Origin: Desulfosudis oleivorans
GTDB lineage: Bacteria > Desulfobacterota > Desulfobacteria > Desulfobacterales > SURF-7
Assembly: GCA_020723305.1 (NCBI GenBank)
Contig: DYJC01000001.1
Location: forward strand, 124,001 to 188,000
Direction: 5' to 3'
DNA: 64,000 nt
The translations under genes were made by a program, and so were the position numbers. Of this stretch, positions 1 to 11,807 are shown piece by piece; positions within the stretch are counted from its first letter, which is position 1, and each line of letters opens with the position of its first letter. The notes under the pieces are model-generated. The model was not told where the DNA came from and made no database searches. It saw only the letters and a program-made list of their open reading frames with translations.

Positions 1-1431
1 TTCCGCTTTTTCTCGATTCACCTGTATCCGGGTGGAAAGACGCGGTGGTATCTGCTGAAGCATTTCAATTCCGCGGGCATGACGATAGAGATTCATGAAA
101 GCCCGAACAGCGCGTTCCGGGGTATCGAAAGTAGCAATCCCTGCCTGATTGAAAATTTCTCTACCCTTCTCCACATCCGATCCACCCAGCCAGGAGGTGA
201 CAACCGGAATGGATGTATTCTTCAGTTCTTCGGAAAGCTTCTTTGCAGTTTCGGTTACATCCGCCTTGGTCTGAGGAGGGGCAAGCATGACAAGCAGCCC
301 CTGCACTTCTTTGGCCTTCAGAAGAATCGAAACCGCGGCAGCATACCGTGCCGGTGTCGCATCTCCCAGGATATCCACAGGATTTCCATGACTCCAGTAC
401 GGTGGAAGGAAGGCGTTGAGTGCGTCCAGGGTATCCAAAGACAACTGTACCGGGGATATTCCATAGTCAGCCAGCGCATCCACAGCCATGACACCGGGTC
501 CGCCTCCATTGGTAAGAATGGCAAGGCCTGGCCCCATGGATCTGCCTTTTCGAGAAAGAATCTCCGCTGTATCAAATAATTCCTCAAAGGTTTTGACCCG
601 GACAATTCCTGCCCGCAGAAACGCAGCATCATAAACCTCATCCATGCCGACCATTGCACCAATATGAGAAGCGAATGCCCGGGCTCCCTGCTTTGTCCTT
701 CCGGCTTTCAAAACAATGATGGGTTTAATCCGGCTTACCGCCCTTGCAGCACTCATGAAATTGCGTTGACGTACCAGATTCTCCATATACATGAGAATTC
801 CGCTGACCTTGGGATCACTCCCCAGATAATCGATGATATCTCCGAAATCAACATCCAGCATGGACCCCATATTGATAAAATGGGAAAACCCAATATTCTC
901 TTGAATCGAAAAATCAAGAATCGCCGAACAGATGGTACCACTCTGAGAGATGAACGACAGATTCCCTTCCAGCGGTATGCGGGTGGCAAGGCCGGCATTG
1001 AGGCATGAAGCGCTGCACATGATCCCCTGGCAATTCGGACCGATGATTCGCAAAGCACTATCTTTGGCTGCTTCACGAATCTTTGCTTCCACTTTCCGGC
1101 CTTGCTCACCAATTTCTTTTCCGCCGCCGGAAATGATTACCGCACCCGCAGCATGGATACTGCAGCACTCAGCAATCACTTCCGGTACCACCTCCATGGG
1201 TGTAACCACTACGACAAGATCAATGGGTTCACCGATCGTAAGGAGTGACGGGAACGACTTTTTTCCAATAAACACATGATGTTTTATATGTACAGGATAT
1301 ACCGGACCGGCAAAACCTCCCTGGACTAAATTATTCATCACCGTATAGCCCACGGAATCCGGACAGGTTGATGCACCGACAACGGCAATGGATCGGGGAT
1401 GAAAAACTTTTTCAAGCTGCTCCGTGCTCAT
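1..1431 (-). CDS. Acyl-CoA synthetase (NDP-forming), partial
   Basis: My translation from the ATG at 1429-1431 gives 477 codons with no stop before the left edge, so the gene is cut. The N-terminus has a CoA-binding Rossmann fold (IAVVGAS near residue 20), followed by ligase-CoA (succinyl-CoA synthetase-like) domains with GPNCQG and SQSGT motifs. His256 in ASHIGAM sits where the phosphohistidine of ADP-forming acetyl/acyl-CoA synthetases is expected. The family makes acyl-CoA + ADP + Pi from acid, CoA and ATP, or runs in reverse to gain ATP. The missing part probably holds the ATP-grasp beta domain. It lies 45 bp downstream of the CBS gene and is probably cotranscribed with it. The acyl substrate cannot be told from the sequence. 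Confidence 0.9.
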   Translation of the reverse strand, partial: MSTEQLEKVFHPRSIAVVGASTCPDSVGYTVMNNLVQGGFAGPVYPVHIKHHVFIGKKSFPSLLTIGEPIDLVVVVTPMEVVPEVIAECCSIHAAGAVIISGGGKEIGEQGRKVEAKIREAAKDSALRIIGPNCQGIMCSASCLNAGLATRIPLEGNLSFISQSGTICSAILDFSIQENIGFSHFINMGSMLDVDFGDIIDYLGSDPKVSGILMYMENLVRQRNFMSAARAVSRIKPIIVLKAGRTKQGARAFASHIGAMVGMDEVYDAAFLRAGIVRVKTFEELFDTAEILSRKGRSMGPGLAILTNGGGPGVMAVDALADYGISPVQLSLDTLDALNAFLPPYWSHGNPVDILGDATPARYAAAVSILLKAKEVQGLLVMLAPPQTKADVTETAKKLSEELKNTSIPVVTSWLGGSDVEKGREIFNQAGIATFDTPERAVRAFMNLYRHARGIEMLQQIPPRLSTRIQVNREKAE

Positions 1432-1451
1432 GGAAAAATAGTTACCTAATG

Positions 1452-1558
1452 GTTGCGAAAAATAATCCGCTGATTCTCACGGTGATCCTTTCGCGTCATG
1501 CGAAAGCGGGCAAAAAAAAGAGTTGCGAAAAATGATCCGCTGATTCTCACGGTGATCC
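1452..1558. repeat. Tandem 37-bp direct repeat at the end of the CBS gene
   Basis: The segments 1452-1488 and 1522-1558 are identical except for one base, with a period of 70 bp. Because 70 is not a multiple of three, the second copy is read in another frame and supplies the present stop codon of the CBS gene. Between the copies is a short hairpin (CTTTCGC, 5-nt loop, GCGAAAG on the minus strand) and a run of eight A/T pairs. It looks like a recent local duplication that replaced the original C-terminus. Confidence 0.8.
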
Positions 1559-2202
1559 ACCATATACAGCAAGGTTGCTTTGCTTTTTAAAATCTCCATC
1601 ATATCATGCAGCCTGTCACGGGAGACATTGGTGAACCTAAGATATACATTTCGAAAACCTTCCGGTGCCCGTTCATAGGTCGAAAGAATGCTGACCATGC
1701 GGCCGTCAAACTTGCGGACGACATTAACAATATCCATGATCGAACCCGGGACATCCGGAAGGAGAAAAGCAATATGAATCCCCTTCTTTTTCAATCCGGT
1801 CAGATAAATGGTTGCCCTGAATATGTCGGTCTGTGTGATGACTCCGCACAATTTTCCGGTGTCATCCACCACCGGAGCACCTGAAATTTTATGCTCCAGC
1901 AATATATTCGCGGCCTCTTCCATGGTCAGATCCTGATGGACTGTGACCACGTCGCGGGTCATGATATCTTCCACTTTAATCTTTGAAATCAGATACAACA
2001 GTTCATATACATCCAGACTCGTTGCATCCGAAGCCGATGACCTTTTCAGATCACGATCCGTGATGACCCCGCAAAGGCTGCCCTTTTCCGTAACCGGAAG
2101 CATCCGGATATGCTTGTCTTTCATTATAGCAATGGCCTGCTGCATGGAATCTGTTTTTTTTACGGTAATAACCGGTTGACTCATCCAATATCGTATCAGC
2201 AT
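1477..2202 (-). CDS. CBS-pair protein with ACT-like C-terminal part (AcuB-like)
   Basis: A 241-residue cytosolic protein starting MLIRYW. This ATG was preferred over one 12 codons upstream because AAGGAG lies 8 nt before it. Two CBS motifs follow each other (about residues 5-60 and 70-130; each has a GVITDRD or GVITQTD signature), then an ACT-like segment (about 135-210) with a DVPGSIMDIV core. CBS pairs bind adenine nucleotides and usually regulate. The order CBS, then ADP-forming acyl-CoA synthetase, suggests energy-charge sensing linked to acyl-CoA metabolism (inference). The last 15 or so residues come from a 70-bp tandem duplication that shifted the frame, so the ancestral protein probably ended shortly after IIFRN. 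Confidence 0.85.
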   Translation of the reverse strand: MLIRYWMSQPVITVKKTDSMQQAIAIMKDKHIRMLPVTEKGSLCGVITDRDLKRSSASDATSLDVYELLYLISKIKVEDIMTRDVVTVHQDLTMEEAANILLEHKISGAPVVDDTGKLCGVITQTDIFRATIYLTGLKKKGIHIAFLLPDVPGSIMDIVNVVRKFDGRMVSILSTYERAPEGFRNVYLRFTNVSRDRLHDMMEILKSKATLLYMVDHRENQRIIFRNSFFCPLSHDAKGSP

Positions 2203-2279
2203 AACTTTTTCTCCTTGCCTGTCTATCTCCTTCACCAAAGGAGCAAAAACGAAAAACGATCTACGACATCATGCTTTCC

Positions 2280-2750
2280 TTATAGAAGTACATCATACCC
2301 GGCCGGAATGATCACCATCGGTATGGGTGACCGGCGAAAAATTTTTCTTGCTGTAGAGCCCATCACCACATCGGCAATGTTACTTCTCCCTTTTGTACTC
2401 AGAACCAGCATATTGGGCTTTTCTTTTTCAATCGCCTTCAAAATCTCCTGATAGGGTATGCCCTGCTGGACAAGGTATTGGCATCTGATCGTTCCGGGTG
2501 AACCTGATTCGAAAAGATCCTTCATTCTAGACTCTCGTTCCTGTATCTGTTCTGAAACATAATCCGGAAATGAAAATGATCCATAACCTGCCATTGCCCG
2601 CTGAACAATGTCCAGTTCCGGCTGATTAATCACAGTGACCATCACCATCTCTGCCTTTAGTTCCTTGGCCAACATCTGACTATAAAGGACGGTCGTCTCT
2701 GAATACGTGGAGAGATCTACTGCCGACATAATTTTAAATTGATTTGTCAT
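2280..2750 (-). CDS. Universal stress protein (UspA family)
   Basis: A 156-residue single Usp domain, starting at an ATG preceded by AGAGGGA. The N-terminal strand KIMSAVDLS and the C-terminal segment STKGRSN...GSTARKI match the ATP-binding loop of the family (G-x2-G-x9-G-S/T), except that Ser replaces the first Gly. Usp proteins are small cytosolic nucleotide-binding stress proteins, often dimeric. It lies 77 bp upstream of the CBS gene on the same strand, so the two may share a transcript. A second Usp gene lies at 57450. Confidence 0.9.
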   Translation of the reverse strand: MTNQFKIMSAVDLSTYSETTVLYSQMLAKELKAEMVMVTVINQPELDIVQRAMAGYGSFSFPDYVSEQIQERESRMKDLFESGSPGTIRCQYLVQQGIPYQEILKAIEKEKPNMLVLSTKGRSNIADVVMGSTARKIFRRSPIPMVIIPAGYDVLL

Positions 2751-3138
2751 GGGTTCCCTCTTTCTGATGATATGACCTTATAAATAATAATGATTCCCGG
2801 TCTGACCTATCGTTATCTTTGAGCAATAGGCATGCCATGTCGCTACAGATGGCCTGTCACTAAAAATAGGCTGATAATTCAAAAGGTAATCGTTTTTATT
2901 CATTTACGATAAGATGTACTATCAATAGGTACAGTGTCGGGCTTTTTAACAGGATGTAAAACAGAATCTTCAAAATTTATGTATTCCGGATTTTTTTGAG
3001 TGAAAAAAATACCGGGAGGCACATGGACTTCAGCCGTATTGTAGTGTAAAGTTCAAAAACATATTGACACATGAGTCAAAAAAATGCCAATTATACATCA
3101 TCTTAAGGAAAAAACTCCATCTGCCAAGGAAAAAACAT
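2751..3138. promoter_or_regulatory. Divergent intergenic region with palindromes
   Basis: This 388-bp gap between the minus-strand usp gene and the plus-strand acyl-CoA dehydrogenase operon has no convincing gene. It holds two operator-like inverted repeats: TGTAC-N9-GTACA at 2915-2933, and TTGAC-N6-GTCAA at 3064-3079. The second overlaps a TTGACA hexamer but has no well-spaced -10 box. Acyl-CoA dehydrogenase operons are often controlled by TetR-type repressors binding such palindromes; that role here is inference. Confidence 0.4.
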
Positions 3139-4587
3139 ATGAAAGAGAATGATCTGAAATATGGACTTTTTGCCGATGCGCCGGATCTGGTGGATACGAT
3201 TCCGGCACTGGGAAAACTGAAAAAAGCCTATCCGGAATACATTGCCAAGGCCGAAAGGGCTCAATGCATTGCCAGAAAATTTGCAAGGGAAGAGATGCTG
3301 CCGAAAGTCATTGAAATAGATACAAAGTGCAGTAAAGATCCCCGGTATGCAGACCTGGACCTTTGGCAAAAGGCAAACCATCTCAAACTGAACATTGCAG
3401 CCATTCCGGTAAAACTGGGGGGACTTGGATGGAGTGCCCTGGATAATGCGGTTCTTGTAGAGGAGCTGTCCAGCGTGTGTCTGGCAAGTGCTGCCAATAT
3501 AACATTCAACACCTTCGGACTCCTGGGCGCACTGGTTGAATGCAGGACCGATATTGTTCTTAAGATTATCCGAATGATGACCGATGCCCAGAAAAAAGGG
3601 GAACCGCTTTTCTGGGCCTGGGCCATCACGGAACCTAGCGCCGGAACCGATATGGAAGATGGCGAAGCCATGGCTTTGATGAAACCGTCGACCAGTGCAA
3701 GAAAGGTTCCAGGCGGATACCGTTTAAACGGAACCAAGTGTTTTATCACCAACGGGAGTCTTGCCCACTATGTCATTGCAACCATCCCCATGGATCCGTC
3801 CCACCCCAGAGAATCCATGGCCACCTTTTTTGTGCCGACCGGTACAAAAGGGTTTTCCGTTGGCCGCGTCGAACGGAAATGCGGACAGAAGGCAAGCCAG
3901 ACTGCTGAAATTTTCTTTGATGACGTTTTTGTTCCGGAAGAAAACCTTTGGGAACCGCCCGGCAGAGGACTGAGGCACACCCGGGAAATTCTCTCCATCA
4001 CGAGGGGTTATATTGGTCTCTGCGGCACTGCGATGGCACGCGGGGCTCTGGATCACTGCATCCGGTTCGCACACCGGAAAAAGATTAGAAATCATCGTCT
4101 GCTGGACGAAGACTGGGTGAGGTTTGCCATTTCCGATATGATGAAGGATATCATGGCGGTTCGGGCTGCATGCTATAATTTCGCCATATCCATGGATACC
4201 TACCATGTGTGGAGTCTGTTTGAAAAGATTCCCATCAAGGCCTCCCTGAAAATTCTTTCCGAAAAACTGATTTTAGGAGATTCCATGCTGAATCTTGCCA
4301 AGAATAAACTGATCAGCCTTGCCGGAAACCGATACAAGGGCGGCATTGTTACCGATAAACTGGTGGAAAAATTTGTTACCGAAGGTTCAGCCCTGAAGGT
4401 GTCCGGAACTGATCTTGCCGTTAGGGTGAGTTCCCGGGTCCTTGATATTGTCGGGCTTGAAGGCATGGCCTATGATCTTGGAATTGAAAAATATTTCCGG
4501 GATGCCAAGGTTACCCAGATCTATGAAGGCTCAAACCAGGCAAACCGGATTGACCTTTTTCACAACACAATCGGATCGCTGAGTTGA
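3139..4587 (+). CDS. Acyl-CoA dehydrogenase (catalytic Glu present)
   Basis: The ATG at 3139 has AAGGAA 9 nt upstream and gives 482 residues; an in-frame ATG 25 codons earlier adds an unlikely lysine-rich leader. The protein has the acyl-CoA dehydrogenase fold: helical N-domain, then the WAITEPSAGTD flavin/substrate signature in the beta domain, then the C-terminal helical bundle. Near the end, TQIYEGSNQ places Glu463 at the catalytic-base position of the SCAD/MCAD type. It is longer than the usual 380 residues, mainly through an N-terminal extension. The enzyme should oxidise an acyl-CoA at the alpha-beta bond and pass electrons to ETF. It is followed 34 bp later by a second, divergent acyl-CoA dehydrogenase. 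The substrate is unknown. Confidence 0.9.
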   Translation: MKENDLKYGLFADAPDLVDTIPALGKLKKAYPEYIAKAERAQCIARKFAREEMLPKVIEIDTKCSKDPRYADLDLWQKANHLKLNIAAIPVKLGGLGWSALDNAVLVEELSSVCLASAANITFNTFGLLGALVECRTDIVLKIIRMMTDAQKKGEPLFWAWAITEPSAGTDMEDGEAMALMKPSTSARKVPGGYRLNGTKCFITNGSLAHYVIATIPMDPSHPRESMATFFVPTGTKGFSVGRVERKCGQKASQTAEIFFDDVFVPEENLWEPPGRGLRHTREILSITRGYIGLCGTAMARGALDHCIRFAHRKKIRNHRLLDEDWVRFAISDMMKDIMAVRAACYNFAISMDTYHVWSLFEKIPIKASLKILSEKLILGDSMLNLAKNKLISLAGNRYKGGIVTDKLVEKFVTEGSALKVSGTDLAVRVSSRVLDIVGLEGMAYDLGIEKYFRDAKVTQIYEGSNQANRIDLFHNTIGSLS

Positions 4588-4621
4588 TGAAAAGAGCGGA
4601 CCGGTATTGGAGAATCATGAA

Positions 4622-5743
4622 ATGCAATTCAAGGAACTGAATGACATTGTAAATGAATGCAAGCGGTTTGCCCGGAATGAAATCCGGGAACAGGTTCTGG
4701 ATTTTGATCTCAATCCATCTCCTGCGGCATTGCAGGGAATCTGGTCTAAAAGTGCGCAACTGGATATTCCATCCCTTCTCCTTCCTGAAGTATACGGAGG
4801 TGCCGGATATCCGGCACTCTGCTGCGCTCTTGTCCTCGATACCTTTGCTTCGGAATGTGCAGGGATTGCATCTGTGTTCGCACATCACTTTGCCGCCTGC
4901 ATGCCCCTTTCCGACAGCCGGCCGGATTGCTGTGAAACCTACTCTACAAGCATTTCACGGATGGAGGGATATGGTTCTGCACCGGCAGCCGTAATTTTTT
5001 CAGGAGATCCGGGAGACGGGGAGATCGAACTGATTGAAAAAGAAAATGCCCTGGTATTGACCGGAATCACCCCGCCTGTCGGGAACACGGATGCAGCGGG
5101 GTTCTGCTGCATCTTTGCCAAAGATCCGATCCAGGAAGATGGCATAACCTGTCTATTTTTGGATCGAGACAGGATTGAAAACAGTCGTTGCAAGGACATC
5201 CATCTTCCGGGACTGAAAATCAATCCTTTTCGAAAACTCCATTTTCAGGGCCTGAAAATCAGCTCAACGGACATCATCGGCGAGCGGGGCAAAAGTTCCG
5301 ACCTCATGAAAAAAACACGTTCCGCTTTTTATGGTTTTATCTCTGCCATGGCACTGGGATCAGCGCGTTCGGCGTACCAGAAAGCATTGACATATGCCGG
5401 CCTGCGATATCAGTACGGCAACACCATCATTCATCACCAGGAAATCCAGCGCATGCTCGGAGCCATGCTGATGAAACTTCAGATGGGAACATCCGGAACC
5501 ATCCAGCTATTTTCCGAAGAAAAACTGAACCTGCCGTTCTCCGCCCCTGACCCGATGCTGACCAAATCGTTCTGCACGGACATGGCCATGGAGATCGTCA
5601 TCGATGCCATTCAGATTCATGGCGGTTATGGATATATGCATGAATATGGTCTGGAAAAAATCATGAGGGATGTTAAGGTGCTTCAACTGCTGGGCGGAAG
5701 CAATCCATATCATCATGTTCAGGTGATCGCAGAGCAGTTGTAA
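4622..5743 (+). CDS. Acyl-CoA dehydrogenase-like subunit lacking the catalytic Glu
   Basis: A 373-residue acyl-CoA dehydrogenase homologue. The ATG at 4622 is chosen because GGAG lies 9 nt before it; a TTG five codons upstream is the alternative. The C-terminal half is typical (RYQYGNTIIHHQEIQ and IQIHGGYGYM motifs). The segment aligned with TQIYEGSN of its upstream neighbour reads LQLLGGSN, so the catalytic Glu position is Gly358. Either another residue acts as base, or this is the partner subunit of a hetero-oligomer with the 482-residue enzyme, as known for some bacterial heteromeric acyl-CoA dehydrogenases. Close spacing on both sides (34 and 18 bp) supports one operon. Confidence 0.85.
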   Translation: MQFKELNDIVNECKRFARNEIREQVLDFDLNPSPAALQGIWSKSAQLDIPSLLLPEVYGGAGYPALCCALVLDTFASECAGIASVFAHHFAACMPLSDSRPDCCETYSTSISRMEGYGSAPAAVIFSGDPGDGEIELIEKENALVLTGITPPVGNTDAAGFCCIFAKDPIQEDGITCLFLDRDRIENSRCKDIHLPGLKINPFRKLHFQGLKISSTDIIGERGKSSDLMKKTRSAFYGFISAMALGSARSAYQKALTYAGLRYQYGNTIIHHQEIQRMLGAMLMKLQMGTSGTIQLFSEEKLNLPFSAPDPMLTKSFCTDMAMEIVIDAIQIHGGYGYMHEYGLEKIMRDVKVLQLLGGSNPYHHVQVIAEQL

Positions 5744-5761
5744 AGCAAAAAAGAGGAATTC

Positions 5762-9080
<3,319 letters not shown>

Positions 9081-9088
<8 letters not shown>

Positions 9089-9488
9089 GTGGCACCAGTC
9101 CCAGAAGATGGAGCTGTTCCAGAAGTTTTTCCTTTCTGATCGGCTTGATAATATAGGCTTCACACTGCTCCTGGAAAGCCTGCATCAGGTTTTTGCTGTC
9201 AGACAGGGCTGTGGTCATAATGATTTTTGCGCTTTCGGAACCGGAAATATTCTTTTGCAGCTCAATCTCCCTGATCGCTTTCAGAGCGTCCTGGCCGTCC
9301 ATTTCCGGCATCATGATATCCAGGCAGATCAGGTCGTATCTTTCTCCATTGTCCAATGCATCTGAAAAAGCACGGACCGCTTCCTTTCCATTCACAGCAA
9401 CATCAAAATCTCCATAAGGGCTAAGCATTCCGCACAACACCTTCCGGCTTGTAAAATCATCCTCAACTACCAGAATTTTCAATCTCAT
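9081..9488 (-). CDS. CheY-like single-domain response regulator
   Basis: A 135-residue receiver domain with no output domain: acidic pair in VVEDD, phospho-acceptor Asp in LICLDIMMPEMDG, Lys in YIIKPI. The start MRLKIL has AGGAG 6 nt upstream and was preferred over an ATG 13 codons earlier. It is probably phosphorylated by CheA encoded just upstream and may act on the flagellar or pilus motor, or serve as a phosphate sink (inference). Its 3' end overlaps cheR. Confidence 0.92.
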
Positions 9489-9536
9489 ACATTCTCCTGA
9501 AAATATTAGTATGAATCGTTTCATCAAAAAACAGGA

Positions 9537-11729
9537 TTACGCAACTGCTGCCTGAAACAGACCTGCAATATCCAGAATCAAACCGACCTTACCGTCAGCC
9601 AGTATGGCGCTTCCAGCCAGACCTTTAATTTCTCTGAAGGTTTCTCCCAGATTCTTGATAACAAACTCCTCCTTGCCCAACAGTTCATCCAAAAGCAAGG
9701 CTTTTTGCACGCCATGATTTTCCGTGACAACCACAATCGCGTTCCATGGATCCGTCACATCTTCCTTTACATTGAACAACCGGCTGATCCGGACAAGCGG
9801 AAGCAGATTTTCCCGATGCCGGACCATCTCGCCTTTGTTTTCAACCGTATAACAATGTTTTCGGTCCGGACGATAAGACTGGATGATGGAATGGGTAGGA
9901 ATGATATATCTCTCCTTACCTACCCGAACCAGCATTCCCTCAACAATCGCCATTGTTAGGGGAAGCGAGATGGTGAAAACCGTCCCCTTTCCTTCCCTGG
10001 AATGTATTTCCAGCCGGCCCCGAAGCTTTTCAATACTCTTCTTAACCACATCCATTCCAACGCCACGCCCGGATATATCGGTAATCTCTTTGGCTGTGGA
10101 AAACCCGGGATGCATTATAAATTCATAAATTTCCTTTTCAGAAAGGTTCTCCCCTCTGGTGATCAGATTTCGTTCAATCGCTTTTTCAAGAATCCTGTTT
10201 TTATCCAGCCCCTTTCCGTCATCCTCGATTTCAATGACAATATTCCCTCCCCGCTGAAAAGCACGCAGATAGATCGATCCTTTTCTGTTTTTCCCGGAAG
10301 ACTCCCTTTCTACAGGTGATTCAAGTCCATGATCCACGGAATTCCGGATCATATGAACCATGGGTTCATACAATTCATCCACCACATTTCTGTCGATTTC
10401 CGTATCTTCACCGGACATGGACAGATCCGCTTCTTTTTCGGAATTTTTTGCAAGATCCCTTACCAGTCTGAACATCTTTTGAAAGGTGTTCTTGATGGGA
10501 ACCATCCGCATGGACATGGCAATTTTCTGAATCGCTGAAACCGCCTGCGTCACCTGGTTGAGCTGATGAAAAAATATCGGATTGTCAGCGGTCAATGTTT
10601 GACCTAGCTGCCTGAACATGGACTGGGCAATAACCAGTTCACCGGTCAGATCCACCAGGTTATCCAGCTTTTCCGTATCCACCTTGACCTGAAGGCTGGT
10701 TGCGCGTTTCCCTAAAGTCTGTGCTTTCAAGGCGGATTTGATTGCCTCGGGATCAACATTCTGCTCTCTGACCAGGATTTCACCCAACTTTTTTTCCGAA
10801 TGTTTCTTCTGTATCTTCAGGCTTTCTCTTAATCCTTTTTCAGTTATCACATCGGAATCCAACAGGATCTTTCCAAGCGGTATCTTATTTCCATCAGAAG
10901 TATGGACAGCCTGAATTTTTTCAATCAGCTTTTCAACATCAATAAGATCGAAAGATGTGGTATGTCTGGTTTCAAGACATTTTTCCACCTCCTCCAGCAT
11001 CAGTTTGAGCGTGTCGATGGATTCAAGAATAAGATCGGCAACCTCATCATTGATGGTCAGTTTTCCGGACCGGGCGCCATCCATCAGGCTTTCCGTGTGA
11101 TGACAGAACCGGTTCATCTTATCCAGTTTGAGGAACCCGGATACGCCTTTAATTGTATGGAAAGACCGGAATATGGCATTGATAGTCTCCATATCATCCG
11201 GATTCTGTTCCAACTTAATCAGATTGAGTTCGACGACTTCAAGATTTCCTCTGGATTCAACTACAAAGTCGCGAGTAATGTCAAGATCCTCATCTGTCAA
11301 CCCCGTGCTTCGTGCTGCCTCAGGTTTATCTTCATGAGCCTCCATACTTCCGGTTGCATTGATTTCCTTACCGGATGTTTTTTTCTGATCTTCCGGTATA
11401 TATCCAAGGCCTTCCAATATATCCGTGACATCAAACGTGAACTCTCTTCCGCTGCTGATATCCCTCCATATGGCCTGTAGCATTGCAACGCCGTCCCCCA
11501 GTGGTTTACTGTCCGTTACATCATTTAATACAAACCGGTCCAGGTATTGTTTCACTCCCTGAACAATATCCGAAAAAGCGATGCAAGGACTATTCGGCAT
11601 GCTTTTTTCAAGCTCTGAAATCGTTTCATACACCTTGCCCATTCCAGGGATGTCCTCAGCTTCAAGTATACAGATTTGAAGAGAAAGGCTTTCAATCATC
11701 CTTCCGATGCTGTTATCTTTCTCAGCCAT
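9537..11729 (-). CDS. cheA: Chemotaxis histidine kinase CheA
   Basis: A 730-residue kinase; start ATG with AGGAGC 5 nt upstream. The order is unusual: an N-terminal helical segment of about 140 residues precedes the Hpt domain (about 150-255, phospho-acceptor His191 in SFHTIKGVSGF). A linker of about 60 residues follows, then the dimerisation domain, the HATPase domain (N box MIRNSVDHGLES, DDGKGLD, GRGVGMD) and the C-terminal CheW-like P5 domain. It autophosphorylates under receptor control and passes phosphate to the CheY-like protein and CheB. The extra N-terminal segment resembles a degenerate second Hpt-like bundle without its His (inference). Confidence 0.95.
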   Translation of the reverse strand: MAEKDNSIGRMIESLSLQICILEAEDIPGMGKVYETISELEKSMPNSPCIAFSDIVQGVKQYLDRFVLNDVTDSKPLGDGVAMLQAIWRDISSGREFTFDVTDILEGLGYIPEDQKKTSGKEINATGSMEAHEDKPEAARSTGLTDEDLDITRDFVVESRGNLEVVELNLIKLEQNPDDMETINAIFRSFHTIKGVSGFLKLDKMNRFCHHTESLMDGARSGKLTINDEVADLILESIDTLKLMLEEVEKCLETRHTTSFDLIDVEKLIEKIQAVHTSDGNKIPLGKILLDSDVITEKGLRESLKIQKKHSEKKLGEILVREQNVDPEAIKSALKAQTLGKRATSLQVKVDTEKLDNLVDLTGELVIAQSMFRQLGQTLTADNPIFFHQLNQVTQAVSAIQKIAMSMRMVPIKNTFQKMFRLVRDLAKNSEKEADLSMSGEDTEIDRNVVDELYEPMVHMIRNSVDHGLESPVERESSGKNRKGSIYLRAFQRGGNIVIEIEDDGKGLDKNRILEKAIERNLITRGENLSEKEIYEFIMHPGFSTAKEITDISGRGVGMDVVKKSIEKLRGRLEIHSREGKGTVFTISLPLTMAIVEGMLVRVGKERYIIPTHSIIQSYRPDRKHCYTVENKGEMVRHRENLLPLVRISRLFNVKEDVTDPWNAIVVVTENHGVQKALLLDELLGKEEFVIKNLGETFREIKGLAGSAILADGKVGLILDIAGLFQAAVA

Positions 11730-11807
11730 GGCTGCTCCTGAATTGAGATCCTTTTTAAATTTCCTGGCGGATTCTTATCCTGCAAGGGTTTCTATTTATT
11801 TTTTGGT

